NCBI GenBank assembly: GCA_965216135.1
Contig: CBDCFL010000023.1
Span: forward strand, 434,001 to 498,000
Reading direction: 5' to 3'
DNA length: 64,000 bases
From: CBDCFL01 sp965216135
GTDB taxonomy: Bacteria > Pseudomonadota > Alphaproteobacteria > Rhodobacterales > Rhodobacteraceae
In this document: positions 8,821-17,573 of the stretch, one piece after another
Layout of the letters: the number at the start of each line of letters is the position of its first letter
Numbering within the stretch: the stretch's first letter is position 1
Translations under genes and position numbers: made by a program
Notes under the pieces: model-generated
Seen by the model: the letters and a program-made list of their open reading frames with translations, nothing else
What the model was told of the DNA's origin: nothing
Database searches by the model: none

Positions 8821-9765
8821 TCAGGCCAGTGTCTTTTCGATCTGGTCCAGCACCTCCATCGCCGCCAGCACGTCCTGGGCCTCGCCATTTGGCTTTCGCC
8901 CTTCTTTGATCGCGGCAATGAACTCACGATCGATCAGCTCGATCCCGTTGTTTGAAACCGCGACGCCGGAGAGGTCAATCTGGTTTTCACGCCCGTCGAA
9001 CAGGTCGTCATAGCGCGCCAGATAGGTGCCGTTATCGCAGATGTAGCGAAAGAATGTGCCGAAAGGCCCATCGTTGTTGAACGACAGCGACAGCGTGCAG
9101 ATCGCCCCTGACGGCACCTTCATCCCGATCGCCATGTCCATCGCGATGCCAAGGTCGCTGTGAAGCGGACCGGCAAGGCCAAAACACTCCGACACCCGTT
9201 CGCCGGTCTGATACTGAAAGAGATCAACCGTGTGACAGGCATGGTGCCAGAGCAGATGATCTGTCCAGCTGCGCGGCTCGCCCATGGCGTTTGTGTTCGA
9301 GCGGCGGAAAAAATAGGTCTGCACGTTCATCTGCTGAATTCTTAGCTCACCTGCTGCGATCCTTTGATGAATCCATTGATGCGAGGGATTGAACCGCCGC
9401 ACCTGCCCGGCCATGCAAATGACACCGGTTTGATGCGCAACACGCACGATTTCGCGCGCATCAGCCAGTGAATCGGCCATTGGAATCTCGACCAGCACCG
9501 GCTTGCCCGCATCCATGCACTCGATCGCCTGGGCTGCGTGAACCTGCGTGGGCGTGGCCAAGATTACCGCGTCAACATCATCGCGTGCAAGGCAGTCCTC
9601 GAGCCTGGTCGCCCAATAGGCGATGCGGCGTTCCGATGCCAGCGCTTTGACCTTGTCCGATGACGGACCCATGACGGAGGTGACCCCGACACCGTCAATC
9701 GCCGCCAGCGCGTCGAGGTGTTTTAGCCCAAACGCCCCGTAGGCCCCGGCCACACAAATTCTCAT
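8821..9765 (-). CDS. ligC: 4-carboxy-2-hydroxymuconate-6-semialdehyde dehydrogenase (Gfo/Idh/MocA family)
   Basis: This NAD(P)-dependent enzyme turns the hemiacetal form of the protocatechuate 4,5-cleavage product into 2-pyrone-4,6-dicarboxylate. It is 314 aa, with an N-terminal Rossmann motif (VAGAYGAFGLKHLDAL) and LigC-typical blocks RRFNPSHQWIH, QTYFFRRSNTNAMG, SWTDHLLWHHACHTVDLF and LSLSFNNDGPFGTFFRYI. These closely match what I recall of Sphingobium SYK-6 LigC. It is last in the minus-strand ligA-ligB-ligC operon, 8 bp after ligB. Confidence 0.93.
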   Translation of the reverse strand: MRICVAGAYGAFGLKHLDALAAIDGVGVTSVMGPSSDKVKALASERRIAYWATRLEDCLARDDVDAVILATPTQVHAAQAIECMDAGKPVLVEIPMADSLADAREIVRVAHQTGVICMAGQVRRFNPSHQWIHQRIAAGELRIQQMNVQTYFFRRSNTNAMGEPRSWTDHLLWHHACHTVDLFQYQTGERVSECFGLAGPLHSDLGIAMDMAIGMKVPSGAICTLSLSFNNDGPFGTFFRYICDNGTYLARYDDLFDGRENQIDLSGVAVSNNGIELIDREFIAAIKEGRKPNGEAQDVLAAMEVLDQIEKTLA

Positions 9766-9773
9766 CGCCGCCC

Positions 9774-10636
9774 CTAGCTCTTGTTTTCAAGGATAATGTG
9801 ACCCACCGCAGTATTCGATGCCGGCACATGATAGTGGCGATGAACCTCGATCACGTCAATATCCAGCGCGCCGCGCATAACCAGCCACATAACCATTTCA
9901 ACGCCTTCACTGCCAGCTTCGCGCAAATATTCAATATGCGGTATTTGCGACGCGAAAACCGGGTCGGCTGTCATCAGGTCGAGAAAGCGCTTGTCCCATG
10001 CGGAATTGATCAGGCCCGCGCGCTTGTACTGCAACTGATGGCTCATCCCGCCCGTGCCGAATATCACGACGTTCAGGTCCTGGTCAAAACTGTCGACAGC
10101 GCGACGGATGGCTTTGCCGAGGTTGTAGCATCGGTTGCCGGTAGGTGCCGGATATTGCACCACATTCACACAGAGCGGCACGACCAGGCACGGCCAGGCA
10201 CGGCCAGGCACGGCCATTCGTCAGGCTGGCCATACATCACCGACAACGGCACGGTCAGGCCGTGATCAACCTCCATTGCGTTCATGATGGTGATGTCAAA
10301 TTCATCCAGGATCAGCGATTGCGCGACGTGGCTGGCCAGTTTCTGATGGTTTTTGACCACCGGCACCGGACGCGGGCCCCAACCTTCGTCGGCAGGCTGG
10401 AATTCCGCGGCGCAGCCCGGCGCGAAAGTCGGGATGATCTCGGCCGAAAACGCGGTGCAATGGTCGTTGTAGACCAGAAACACGACATCCGGGTTCTGTT
10501 GCCGCATCCATTTGCGCGACGCTTCAAACCCCTCAAACACCGGCCGCCAATAGGGCTCGCCGGTTTTGCCGGTGTCGATGGCAACGCCGATTGCCGGAAC
10601 ATGGCTGCAACCCACACCTGCGGTAATCCGCGCCAT
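9774..10636 (-). pseudogene. ligB: ligB, protocatechuate 4,5-dioxygenase beta subunit, frameshifted by a 10-bp tandem repeat
   Basis: LigB is the catalytic Fe(II) subunit of the extradiol dioxygenase LigAB. Iron-ligand regions remain: GCSHVPAIG near the start, VYNDHCTAF, and REAGSEGVEMVMW for the Glu. The first part runs in frame to EWPCL (about 10215) and then enters a 10-bp tandem repeat; the rest (VVPLCVNVVQYPAP onward, DLNVVIFGTGGMSHQLQ) is in another frame. Removing two repeat units (20 bp) joins the two parts exactly into 280 codons. The start ATG at 10636 shares one base with the ligA stop. Inactive as read, unless repeat slippage restores it. Confidence 0.9.
10181..10216. repeat. 10-bp tandem repeat (about 3.6 units) inside ligB
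   Basis: The plus-strand unit CGGCCAGGCA occurs twice exactly, preceded by one unit with a single change (CGACCAGGCA) and followed by a partial unit. Ten-bp units shift the frame on each gain or loss, and the present copy number puts ligB out of frame. Confidence 0.95.
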
Positions 10637-11055
10637 CAATCTTCGTCCCATTCGTGACTGTAGCGGTTGCCCTCGATCGGGCGGCCACCGGCGACCATCA
10701 TTTGGCGATAGGCGTCGTTTCCCATTCCGGTCATGATCCCGGCGAGTCGCTGAAAGTCGATCCCGTCATTGGCTGCCAGTTTGGCGGTGTAATAGATATT
10801 GCCGCCCAGGCGCAGCATCTCGTTCCAGTCGCGGTTTACGACCGCCTGGCGTTGTGCCGGTGTCATCGGATAATTGTCCAGATAGGCCGCCTCACCAGCG
10901 TTGAATTTATCGCGGTTGGCCTGCAGCCGCAGCGAAATGCAGAACATATTCAGATGATAGCCCTCACGCGAGCGATCCGCGTCGAACACCAATGTGCCGG
11001 GGATGTCTTCGTAATCTTTCTGCATGACCGTACCGGTGATTTTGCTTTCGTTCAC
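10636..11055 (-). CDS. ligA: Protocatechuate 4,5-dioxygenase alpha subunit
   Basis: LigA is the small subunit that shapes the active site of the LigAB ring-cleavage dioxygenase. It is 139 aa, the family size, with YEDIPGTLVFDADRSREGY, AAYLDNYPMTPAQRQAV, RDWNEMLRLGGNIYY and AGIMTGM blocks. It is the first gene of the minus-strand lig operon, and its TGA overlaps the ligB ATG by one base. It is divergent from ligI, and the two reading frames are separated by about 150 bp. Confidence 0.92.
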   Translation of the reverse strand: MNESKITGTVMQKDYEDIPGTLVFDADRSREGYHLNMFCISLRLQANRDKFNAGEAAYLDNYPMTPAQRQAVVNRDWNEMLRLGGNIYYTAKLAANDGIDFQRLAGIMTGMGNDAYRQMMVAGGRPIEGNRYSHEWDED

Positions 11056-11209
11056 TGCGCCGTTTTGCCGCTACTCCTGCATCCGCGCTTTCGGCCCAAT
11101 GGTGGCGGCTGGCGATATTATTGCATCGAATCGCGGCTCGATACCAACTACTATTCTTGGCGCACAAAAGATGATAGCCGGGCCGAACCAGCGGGCAGGA
11201 AATCCAACC
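11056..11209. promoter_or_regulatory. Divergent ligA / ligI intergenic region
   Basis: This 154-bp spacer between divergent lig genes must carry both promoters. I see no clear operator palindrome, and no adjacent regulator gene is present. Confidence 0.4.
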
Positions 11210-12091
11210 ATGGACGCCGATTGGCTGAAATTTCACCCAAACCCGCGCAAGCCGACGTTCACCCTGCCACTGGGTGCGGTCGACGCACATTGTCATGTCT
11301 TCGGTCCCGCCGCAGACTTTCCTTTTGCTCCCGAGCGCAAATACACACCCTGCGACGCGGGCAAGTCGGACCTGTTCAAGCTGCGCGACTATTTGGGCTT
11401 TGAGCGCAATGTGATCGTACAGGCAACCTGCCACGGGTACGACAATCGCGCCTTGATGGATGCCTGCCGCACCTCGGACGGACGGGCGCGCGGTGTCGCC
11501 TCCTTGGGGCCTCAGGTCTCGGACGAGGAGCTTGCCGCGATGCACGACGCCGGAATTCGCGGGCTGCGTTTCAATTTCATCAAGCGCCTGGTCGATGCGA
11601 CGCCAAAGGCGGTCTTTCAGGACCTTGCCAACCGGATCGCCGATCTGGGTTGGCATGTCGTGGTTTATTTCGAGGCCGCCGATCTGGCCGATCTAGAGCC
11701 GTTTCTGACCAAATTGCCCACAACAATAGTCGTCGATCACATGGGTCGGCCCGATGTGACCAAGGGTGTCGGCCATCGCGACTTCCGGCGCTTCGTCAAT
11801 CTGATGGCGAACCATGACAACATCTGGACCAAGGTCTCCTGCCCCGATCGCCTGTCCGCGCAAGGCCCGCCTTACGACGACGTGGCCCCGTTTGGTGCCG
11901 AAATCGTCGCGCGGTATCCCGACCGCGTTCTCTGGGGCACCGACTGGCCGCATCCGAATATGAAATCTCACATGCCAGATGATGGCGAGCTGGTTGATTT
12001 CATCCCCAGGATCGCCCCGGCAGCGCAGTTGCAAAACAAATTACTGGTCGACAATCCGATGCGGCTTTATTGGCGCGATCAGAGCGAGTAG
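11210..12091 (+). CDS. ligI: 2-pyrone-4,6-dicarboxylate hydrolase (amidohydrolase family)
   Basis: LigI hydrolyses 2-pyrone-4,6-dicarboxylate to 4-oxalomesaconate (or its enol form), the step after LigC. It is 293 aa. The amidohydrolase N-terminal motif VDAHCHVFGP is present, followed by ASLGPQVSDEELAAMHDAGIRGLRFN and the C-terminal LWGTDWPHPN carrying the catalytic Asp. The ATG at 11210 gives the family N-terminus; a longer open frame overlaps ligA antisense. Ring cleavage (LigAB), LigC and LigI are together here, but the later genes ligJ, ligK and ligU are not in the window. Confidence 0.93.
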   Translation: MDADWLKFHPNPRKPTFTLPLGAVDAHCHVFGPAADFPFAPERKYTPCDAGKSDLFKLRDYLGFERNVIVQATCHGYDNRALMDACRTSDGRARGVASLGPQVSDEELAAMHDAGIRGLRFNFIKRLVDATPKAVFQDLANRIADLGWHVVVYFEAADLADLEPFLTKLPTTIVVDHMGRPDVTKGVGHRDFRRFVNLMANHDNIWTKVSCPDRLSAQGPPYDDVAPFGAEIVARYPDRVLWGTDWPHPNMKSHMPDDGELVDFIPRIAPAAQLQNKLLVDNPMRLYWRDQSE

Positions 12092-12097
12092 ACGGTT

Positions 12098-12428
12098 ATC
12101 TCTTGACCCGATTCATCCCAGACACAAAATCCAAGACATTACAGGCTCTTGTGCGTGGCCGCGTCAGCCTGGAGAGCGTCGTGCGCGCCTATGACGGGCT
12201 CGTCGATCTCGGATACGACAGACATCTTCGCATAAACAAGCACGCCCGCACCAGGAGCCCGTTTGTCGATGGTGCAGTTCATATAAACGGGATCGAGAGC
12301 TTCTGGAGCTTCACAAAACGACGTCTTGCAAAATTCAACGGCGTGATCGCGCGCCTCGAGACACACCTCAAAGAATGCGAATGGAGATGGGCAAGAAACC
12401 CTGATACCCTCAAGACATCGATGGTCTA
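12098..12428 (+). pseudogene. C-terminal fragment of an IS1595-type (ISXO2-like) transposase
   Basis: The translation ALVRGRVSLESVVRAYDGLVDLG ... HINGIESFWSFTKRRLAKFNG ... HLKECEWRW matches the C-terminal third of the ISXO2-like DDE transposase of IS1595-family elements, including the conserved INGIESFW block with its Glu. The N-terminal two thirds are absent and the right side is cut by the IS5 copy at 12429. No terminal inverted repeat could be found. This is a dead remnant. Confidence 0.8.
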
Positions 12429-13194
12429 GGTCACCGACTCATTAGATCGCAACCAGATACGCAGTGATGCGAGTTGAACGGAAGCAAGGAAGTTATCGTC
12501 CCGTTTATCGTATCGCGTGGCGATGGCTCGGAAGTGTTTGAGTTTATTGAAGAACCTCTCCACATGATTTCGCTCTTTATAAAGCTTTGGGCAAAACTCC
12601 GGCAACCGGACCCGGTTCGGCATCAACCGGATATTTCCCCACGCGCCCTGCGCAGCAAGGGTTTCGCGCAACCCATCACTATCGTAGGCGCGGTCGGCCA
12701 GCAGAACCTGGCCCTGGCCCAGCGTCTCAAACATGTCCGCCGCAGAACGTCCGTCATGGCCCCCGCCTTCGGTAAGCTTCAGCCGGATCGGGCGACCAAC
12801 AGCATCGACCAGTGCGTGAATCTTCGTGGTTAATCCGCCGCGCGAACGGCCCATGCTACGGGATCGGGTGGCCTTTTTGACCATTAGCGGCGTGCTGATG
12901 GACGCGAATGGATGAGCTGTCGATCATCTGGATATCCCCCTGATAAGCCTTTGATACTTCATCCAAAAGCTTCGTCCAGATACCTGCCCTCCGCCACCGG
13001 TTGAAGCGGTTCACACAGGTCGTATGCGGCCCGTAGCGTGCCGGAATATCCGCCCATGGCGCACCCGTGCGAAGCCGCCAGAATATCCCGTTCAAAACCC
13101 GCCGGTCATCCACCCGTGGAACCCCGCGCGACTTTTGAGGGAGAAGCGGCTGGATCACCGACCACTCGAAATCCGTCAAATCAAAACGTGCCAT
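12426..13194 (-). CDS. IS5-family transposase, two overlapping frames
   Basis: The DDE transposase is encoded as two overlapping frames, as is common in the IS427 group. The upstream frame starts MARFDLTDFEWSVIQPLLP (13194) and ends at 12856 with the first Asp region MIDSSSIRVHQH. The downstream frame ends at 12426 and holds LLADRAYDSDGLR (second Asp) and NHVERFFNKLKHFR (Glu). A frameshift in the 12856-12884 overlap would make the full protein. The stop TAG uses the flanking TA rather than element sequence. Confidence 0.88.
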
Positions 13195-13268
13195 AACCGC
13201 CTCCATGCTTTTGGAGAACTGAATCACAACGTTGATACTTTCGGAATCCCCTTAATGGGTATGTGACC
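12429..13268 (-). mobile_element. IS5-family (IS427-group) element, copy 1, 840 bp
   Basis: The ends are GGTCACCGACTCATTA and, on the other strand, GGTCACATACCCATTA, imperfect inverted repeats. The element looks the same as copy 2 at 38794. Unlike copy 2 it lacks a matching TA duplication: the left flank ends in CTA, the right flank begins AAAA. The left neighbour is an IS1595 fragment and the right neighbour an ABC permease remnant, which fits a deletion or recombination involving this copy (inference). Confidence 0.92.
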
Positions 13269-13279
13269 AAAAGCCTTTC

Positions 13280-13638
13280 CGAAACTACTACGTCTCTATC
13301 ACGGCCGAGTTGACAAGGCCGCCAAAGTGGACGGGGCCGGGTTTTTTCGGATATTCTGGTCGATCTTCTTGCCCCTGTGCTGCCGATCATAGTGGTTACG
13401 GTCATTTGGCAATTCACCCAAATCTGGAACGACACTCTGTTTGGTGTGTCATTCACCCAGGCGGGCACGCAACCCGTGACAGTGGCCCTAAACAACATCG
13501 TAAATTCGACGACTGGCGTCAAAGAATACAACGTAGATATGGCCGCGTCTGCATTCGGAAACAGCGGCCAAGCCGGGTGTGGTTCAGCGTCTGGCCTTTG
13601 ATCTGAGCAAAGCATCCTACTTTGAGCCCGACGCAGGC
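13280..13638 (+). pseudogene. Remnant of a sugar ABC-transporter permease
   Basis: Pieces in different frames match the C-terminal half of a MalG-type inner-membrane permease. They are AAKVDGAGFFRIFWSIFLPL (13329-13375 region) and then, in another frame, IIVVTVIWQFTQIWNDTLFGVSF and ALNNIVNSTTGVKEYNVDMAA (13383 to about 13545). At least two frameshifts lie between them. The last 60-70 bp contain a further in-frame stretch (VVQRLAFDLSKASYFEPDAG) of unknown origin. The 5' half is missing at the IS5 boundary. Confidence 0.75.
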
Positions 13639-13670
13639 TTTCGACTGAACTGACGCCAGGCGGAGATTTC

Positions 13671-14726
13671 TTATCGCATTCGCAGTTTCTTTGCGGCCAG
13701 TGCGCGTGCTTTTGAGGCGATTTTCTGCCAATCGGGATCCTGAGCCAGATCAAGAAACCTGTCGAACAGGCCAAGCGCCTCGCGCGCATCGCCAAGCCGC
13801 AAACGCAGCTGCGCAAGATTGAACAAAGCATCAGAATAGGCCGGGTCCTGCGCCAGCGCAGCGCGCAAGTCACGCTCTGCCGAGCCATCGTCGACTTCCT
13901 CGTGCAAGCGCGCGCGGTTGTAATACGCCTCCGAAAATTTCGCATCCCGCGCGATCGCCTGGGAATAGCGACGTTCGGCTTCTTTATTGCGGCCAAGAAC
14001 GAAAAGCACATTGCCAAGATTGAATGGTGCGATCGGGTCGCGTTTGTCCATTTGTGTGCATGTTTCGTAAAGCGTCACTGCATCTTCCAGCAAGCCCTCA
14101 GCTTCGGCAAACATCGCGCGCTCGAAGACGTCGTCCAGATTGGGATGGTCGGGCAGTGGCAAGACCCCCTGGCCGTCCAACTCGGTCACGGCATCATCCC
14201 ATTGCAGGCGCGCGTCACCGCTTGATGAAACGATTTTGTGCCGGCCTCGCGGCGCTACATCCCGCACGCTGATCATGATCCGGATGACCGCCGATACGTC
14301 ATGTCCCTCATCAAGCAATCGCATCGCTGTCCGGAAGAGATCAACATCGCCAAATCCGCAACATTCATCGGAAACCTGAACAATATCAAATGCATGCAGC
14401 ATCTGGGCAAGACCGTCAGGCGGCGTCGGCACGACTTTGGTAAGGGGGTAGGTCAACTTCGGTTCGGGTTTATCGTCGATGGCACTCCAAATCCGTTTCT
14501 CGCCCAAGATCGGTATCGACTGGGCTGTGGCGGCGTTTAGTTTTTCTTGCAAATGTCCGCCCGGAACGAAGGCGAGCGCGCCGCGTCCGACGACGAATAC
14601 GTCTGTCCGCCGCGTCAAATCGCGTTCAACCGAGCTGCCGCGTTTTTCAAGCTCGGCACAAGCTTGCGCGCGCGAGCGCTCAAGAAAGCTGCCGTAAAGT
14701 GCGACGCGCTTTTCGGCGAACATCAT
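13671..14726 (-). CDS. BRCT-like / TPR protein linked to the NHEJ genes ku and ligD
   Basis: This 351-aa protein is of unknown function. Residues 1-85 look like a BRCT fold (RVALYGSFLERSRAQACAEL, then TDVFVVGRGA). Residues about 110-155 look like a MerR-type helix-turn-helix (DIVQVSDECCGFGDVDLFRTA). Residues about 200-340 form several TPR repeats (PFNLGNVLFVLGRNKEAERRYSQAI; AYYNRARLHEE; ALFNLAQLRLRLGDAREAL). It begins 6 bp after ku on the same strand, so it is probably co-transcribed with ligD and ku. A role in break recognition or control is an inference from context. Confidence 0.8.
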   Translation of the reverse strand: MMFAEKRVALYGSFLERSRAQACAELEKRGSSVERDLTRRTDVFVVGRGALAFVPGGHLQEKLNAATAQSIPILGEKRIWSAIDDKPEPKLTYPLTKVVPTPPDGLAQMLHAFDIVQVSDECCGFGDVDLFRTAMRLLDEGHDVSAVIRIMISVRDVAPRGRHKIVSSSGDARLQWDDAVTELDGQGVLPLPDHPNLDDVFERAMFAEAEGLLEDAVTLYETCTQMDKRDPIAPFNLGNVLFVLGRNKEAERRYSQAIARDAKFSEAYYNRARLHEEVDDGSAERDLRAALAQDPAYSDALFNLAQLRLRLGDAREALGLFDRFLDLAQDPDWQKIASKARALAAKKLRMR

Positions 14727-14732
14727 CTTAAG

Positions 14733-15593
14733 TTAGCCGGCTTTTGTGGCCTTTGCCTTTCTGGTCTTTTTCGCTGCCCCACTTGCGCTCTTTATGCGTG
14801 TCTTGCTGGAAGCAGCCGGACGGCGTTCGCCTTCGATCGAGGCCTTCAGTGCATCCATCAGGTTAATCACCTTACCCTGCTCAGGCGCTTTCGACACGAT
14901 CGGTTCTTTCCCGGCAATCTTGGCTTTGACCAGTTCCATAAGCGCGACTTCGTAGCGATCGACGAATGTGTCGGGGTCAAACGCAATATCTTTCTGCGAA
15001 ATAATCATGTCGGCCATCTGCATCAGCTCATCATCGAGATCAACGTCGAGCTTTTCAAAGTAGTGGTCCTGGTTACGCACTTCTTTTTTTGTACGAAGCG
15101 TGGTCATCAAAAAACCCTCGCCGCGTGGCTGTAGCGCGATCATCCGTTCACGGCCGGAAAGTACGACGCGCGCGATCCCAACTCTGTTGGACCGTTTGAG
15201 CGCCTCGCGGATCACCGCATAGGCTTCTTCGGCAACCGGCCCATCCGGGCCAAGGTAATAAGGGCTGTCGAGATAGATCTCATCGATATCGGCAGCGTCG
15301 ACAAAACCTTCGATGTTGATGGTTTTGTTGCTTTCAATTTGGATCGCGTCGAGTTCTTCTTTGTCGATGATGACATAGCGATCTTTTTCGAACTGGTAGC
15401 CTTTGACCAGATCTTTGCGGTCCACTTCGCCCAGTTCGGGATCGTGGTACTTCATTTGGACACGGTTATGAGTGTCTTTGTGGAGCTGATTGAACGATAT
15501 TTTTTCGCCGGCACTGGTGGCTGAAAAAATCTTAACCGGGCACGAAACCAGCGCCAATTTCAGGTAGCCTTTCCAGTAAGCACGTGGTGCCAT
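14733..15593 (-). CDS. ku: Non-homologous end-joining protein Ku
   Basis: Bacterial Ku forms a homodimer on DNA double-strand ends and recruits LigD. It is 286 aa. MAPRAYWKGYLKLALVSCPV, HRVGIARVV-like and GREGFLMTTL-like segments of the Ku core are recognisable (here NRVGIARVVLSGRERM and RGEGFLMTTLRTKKEV). The C-terminal tail from about residue 250 is Lys/Ala-rich (KKTRKAKATKAG), like the DNA-binding tails known in Ku proteins. It lies 20 bp downstream of ligD. Confidence 0.96.
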   Translation of the reverse strand: MAPRAYWKGYLKLALVSCPVKIFSATSAGEKISFNQLHKDTHNRVQMKYHDPELGEVDRKDLVKGYQFEKDRYVIIDKEELDAIQIESNKTINIEGFVDAADIDEIYLDSPYYLGPDGPVAEEAYAVIREALKRSNRVGIARVVLSGRERMIALQPRGEGFLMTTLRTKKEVRNQDHYFEKLDVDLDDELMQMADMIISQKDIAFDPDTFVDRYEVALMELVKAKIAGKEPIVSKAPEQGKVINLMDALKASIEGERRPAASSKTRIKSASGAAKKTRKAKATKAG

Positions 15594-16411
15594 CGTTTGC
15601 TCCTTCGAATTTTTATCCCGTCAAGCCAACGTCGCGCCGCGCCGATTTGCTGATTGCTGAGCGCGCTTGCTCGTAGTCATGCCACGGGTCTTCGCCAGCT
15701 TTTTCTATATGAATAATGGTAGATTTACGATTATAAACTGGCCGATTGGTGAAGTGTTGTAATTCTGTCCAATCAAGCGGGACGGCCGCAGGAAATTCCG
15801 GATCGGCGCGCAAACTGTAACTCGCCGTTGCCGATGAGCCGCGCGAAGTCCGTCCCATGTCGACAAAAATTCGCCCAACGCGGTGGGATTTGAGCGACGA
15901 TGTCACAAACAGGCCCGGTGCGTCGGCTGCAAGAGCCTTTGCCAACCCTTTCAGGTAGGCTCTGACGGGCGTCCATGCCTGTCGACCAGTCAGAGGCACC
16001 ACAAGATGCAAGCCTTTGCCGCCGGTGGAGCGCACAAAAGCGGTAAGGCTGCTTTGCGCCAGACGATCGCGAATTTGAAACGCCGCCGCGGCCACCGTGG
16101 CCCAGTCCAGTTCCTCGTCGGGGTCAAGGTCGATGGTAAGACGATCCGGGTGGCCCAGTTTGTCTGCCGGGCAATCCCACGGGTGAAACTCGATCGCGCC
16201 AAACTGCGTCAACCCGAGCAGCCCGCGCGCGTTGCGGATCACCAGAAATTCCTTGGCCTTGGTGTCCTTTATTGCCTCGACGCCTTCGGGCAGGCCCTGC
16301 ATGGCGTGGCGCTGGTAAAAACAATCTTCGATCTTGCCGGTGGTGCAGCGGATTAGCGTCACCGGCCGGTTCAAAATATGCGGCAGCATCAGATCGCCGA
16401 CGCGCGCATAA

Positions 16412-17573
16412 TACCAGCGGCATTTAACATTGACCGATATGGGCCCATTTTCGCATTCCGATTGATGTGATGGTTTCGGGCTGTGCGATGAGCTTGTTCC
16501 AAGCTTCGCATCCAGCATCGACGATGGCATTGTAGTCTTCGAACACGCGGTTGGAGAGCCAATTGGCGCGCAAGTACTGCCAGATATTTTCCACCGGGTT
16601 CAGTTCCGGAGCGCGCGATGGCAGCAGGATGATGGTGAGGTTCTTCGGGACTTTGAGTTTGCCGGTGGTGTGCCATCCGGCCCGATCCATCAGCACAACC
16701 GCATGGGCCTTTCGGGCGACGTGGCGGCTGATCTCGTCGAGATGCATCTGCATGGCTTGCGCGTCCGCCCAAGGCAGCATGAGCGCCGCCCCCTTGCCGT
16801 GAGCCGGACAGATGGCGCCGAACAGATAGGCGTTGTGATAGCGCTGATCGGCCGGCTGGCGGGGGCGCGTGCCCTTTCTCGCCCACAGGCGCGTCAGGCC
16901 ATTCTTCTGGCCAAGGCGTGCTTCGTCCTGGAACCAGATCTCCACCGGCGTTCCCGCTGGCAGGTCAGCTATATGCACCTGGAGCGTGTCGGCGAAGTTT
17001 TTTTTAAACGCCTCGATGATCCGCTTATCCTGCCTGGGATGCTGCGGGCGGGCGCTGATATGGGCAAAGCCCAGTTCGCCAAGCAGTCTGGATATCCCGC
17101 GCTCGGAATAGATGACGCCAAAGCGCGCCTCGATCACCCGCTTCAGGTCGATCCGCCGCCAGCGGACAACCCCGTCCACCGCCGGGTCGGGGCCGGTCTC
17201 GACAATCTCGCCAAGTTCTTTCATCTGGACATCGCTCAGGTAGCGCGTCCGGCCCGCGCCCTTGCGGTTGGTGAGGCCATCCGGTCCCTCTTCGTTGAAC
17301 CGGTGAACCCAGTCCCGCAGGGTTTGGCGATCCATCCCACCGATCCTTGCGGCCTCTCCACGGCGCATGCCATCGTAGACTGCCGCAAGAGACAACAGAC
17401 GGCGGCTCTGCCGGGCATCCTTGCAACGGCTGGCGAGTTTACGAAGGTGGCGGGCATCAAAGTCGCGACGAAGCGGAACACTGGCTGGCATGGCGATCCT
17501 CCTTTGCCAACCTTGAATCAGATCAAAACCGATTTGGGAATCCCCACAGAGTCAGAAATTGATGCCGTTGGTA
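16412..17573 (-). mobile_element. IS630-family element type A, copy 1 (1162 bp) inside ligD
   Basis: Plus-strand ends are TACCAGCGGCATT and TGCCGTTGGTA, forming imperfect inverted repeats. The element is flanked on both sides by TAA (16409-16411 and 17574-17576). The same element occurs at 50513, 56293 and, partly, 63891. Copy 1 carries a few base differences from copies 2 and 3, for example near 17188 and 17381. Confidence 0.95.
16424..17491 (-). CDS. IS630-family transposase (type A, copy 1)
   Basis: The transposase is 355 aa with an N-terminal helix-turn-helix region (RGEAARIGGMDRQTLRDWVHRFN), a winged-helix part and a Tc1/mariner-like DDE catalytic domain: EIWFQDEARLG, VVLMDRAGWHT and APELNPVENIWQYL. 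The frame is continuous through a run of eight A (minus strand, near 17000) read as FKKNF, so no frameshifting is needed. It looks intact. Confidence 0.95.
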   Translation of the reverse strand: MPASVPLRRDFDARHLRKLASRCKDARQSRRLLSLAAVYDGMRRGEAARIGGMDRQTLRDWVHRFNEEGPDGLTNRKGAGRTRYLSDVQMKELGEIVETGPDPAVDGVVRWRRIDLKRVIEARFGVIYSERGISRLLGELGFAHISARPQHPRQDKRIIEAFKKNFADTLQVHIADLPAGTPVEIWFQDEARLGQKNGLTRLWARKGTRPRQPADQRYHNAYLFGAICPAHGKGAALMLPWADAQAMQMHLDEISRHVARKAHAVVLMDRAGWHTTGKLKVPKNLTIILLPSRAPELNPVENIWQYLRANWLSNRVFEDYNAIVDAGCEAWNKLIAQPETITSIGMRKWAHIGQC

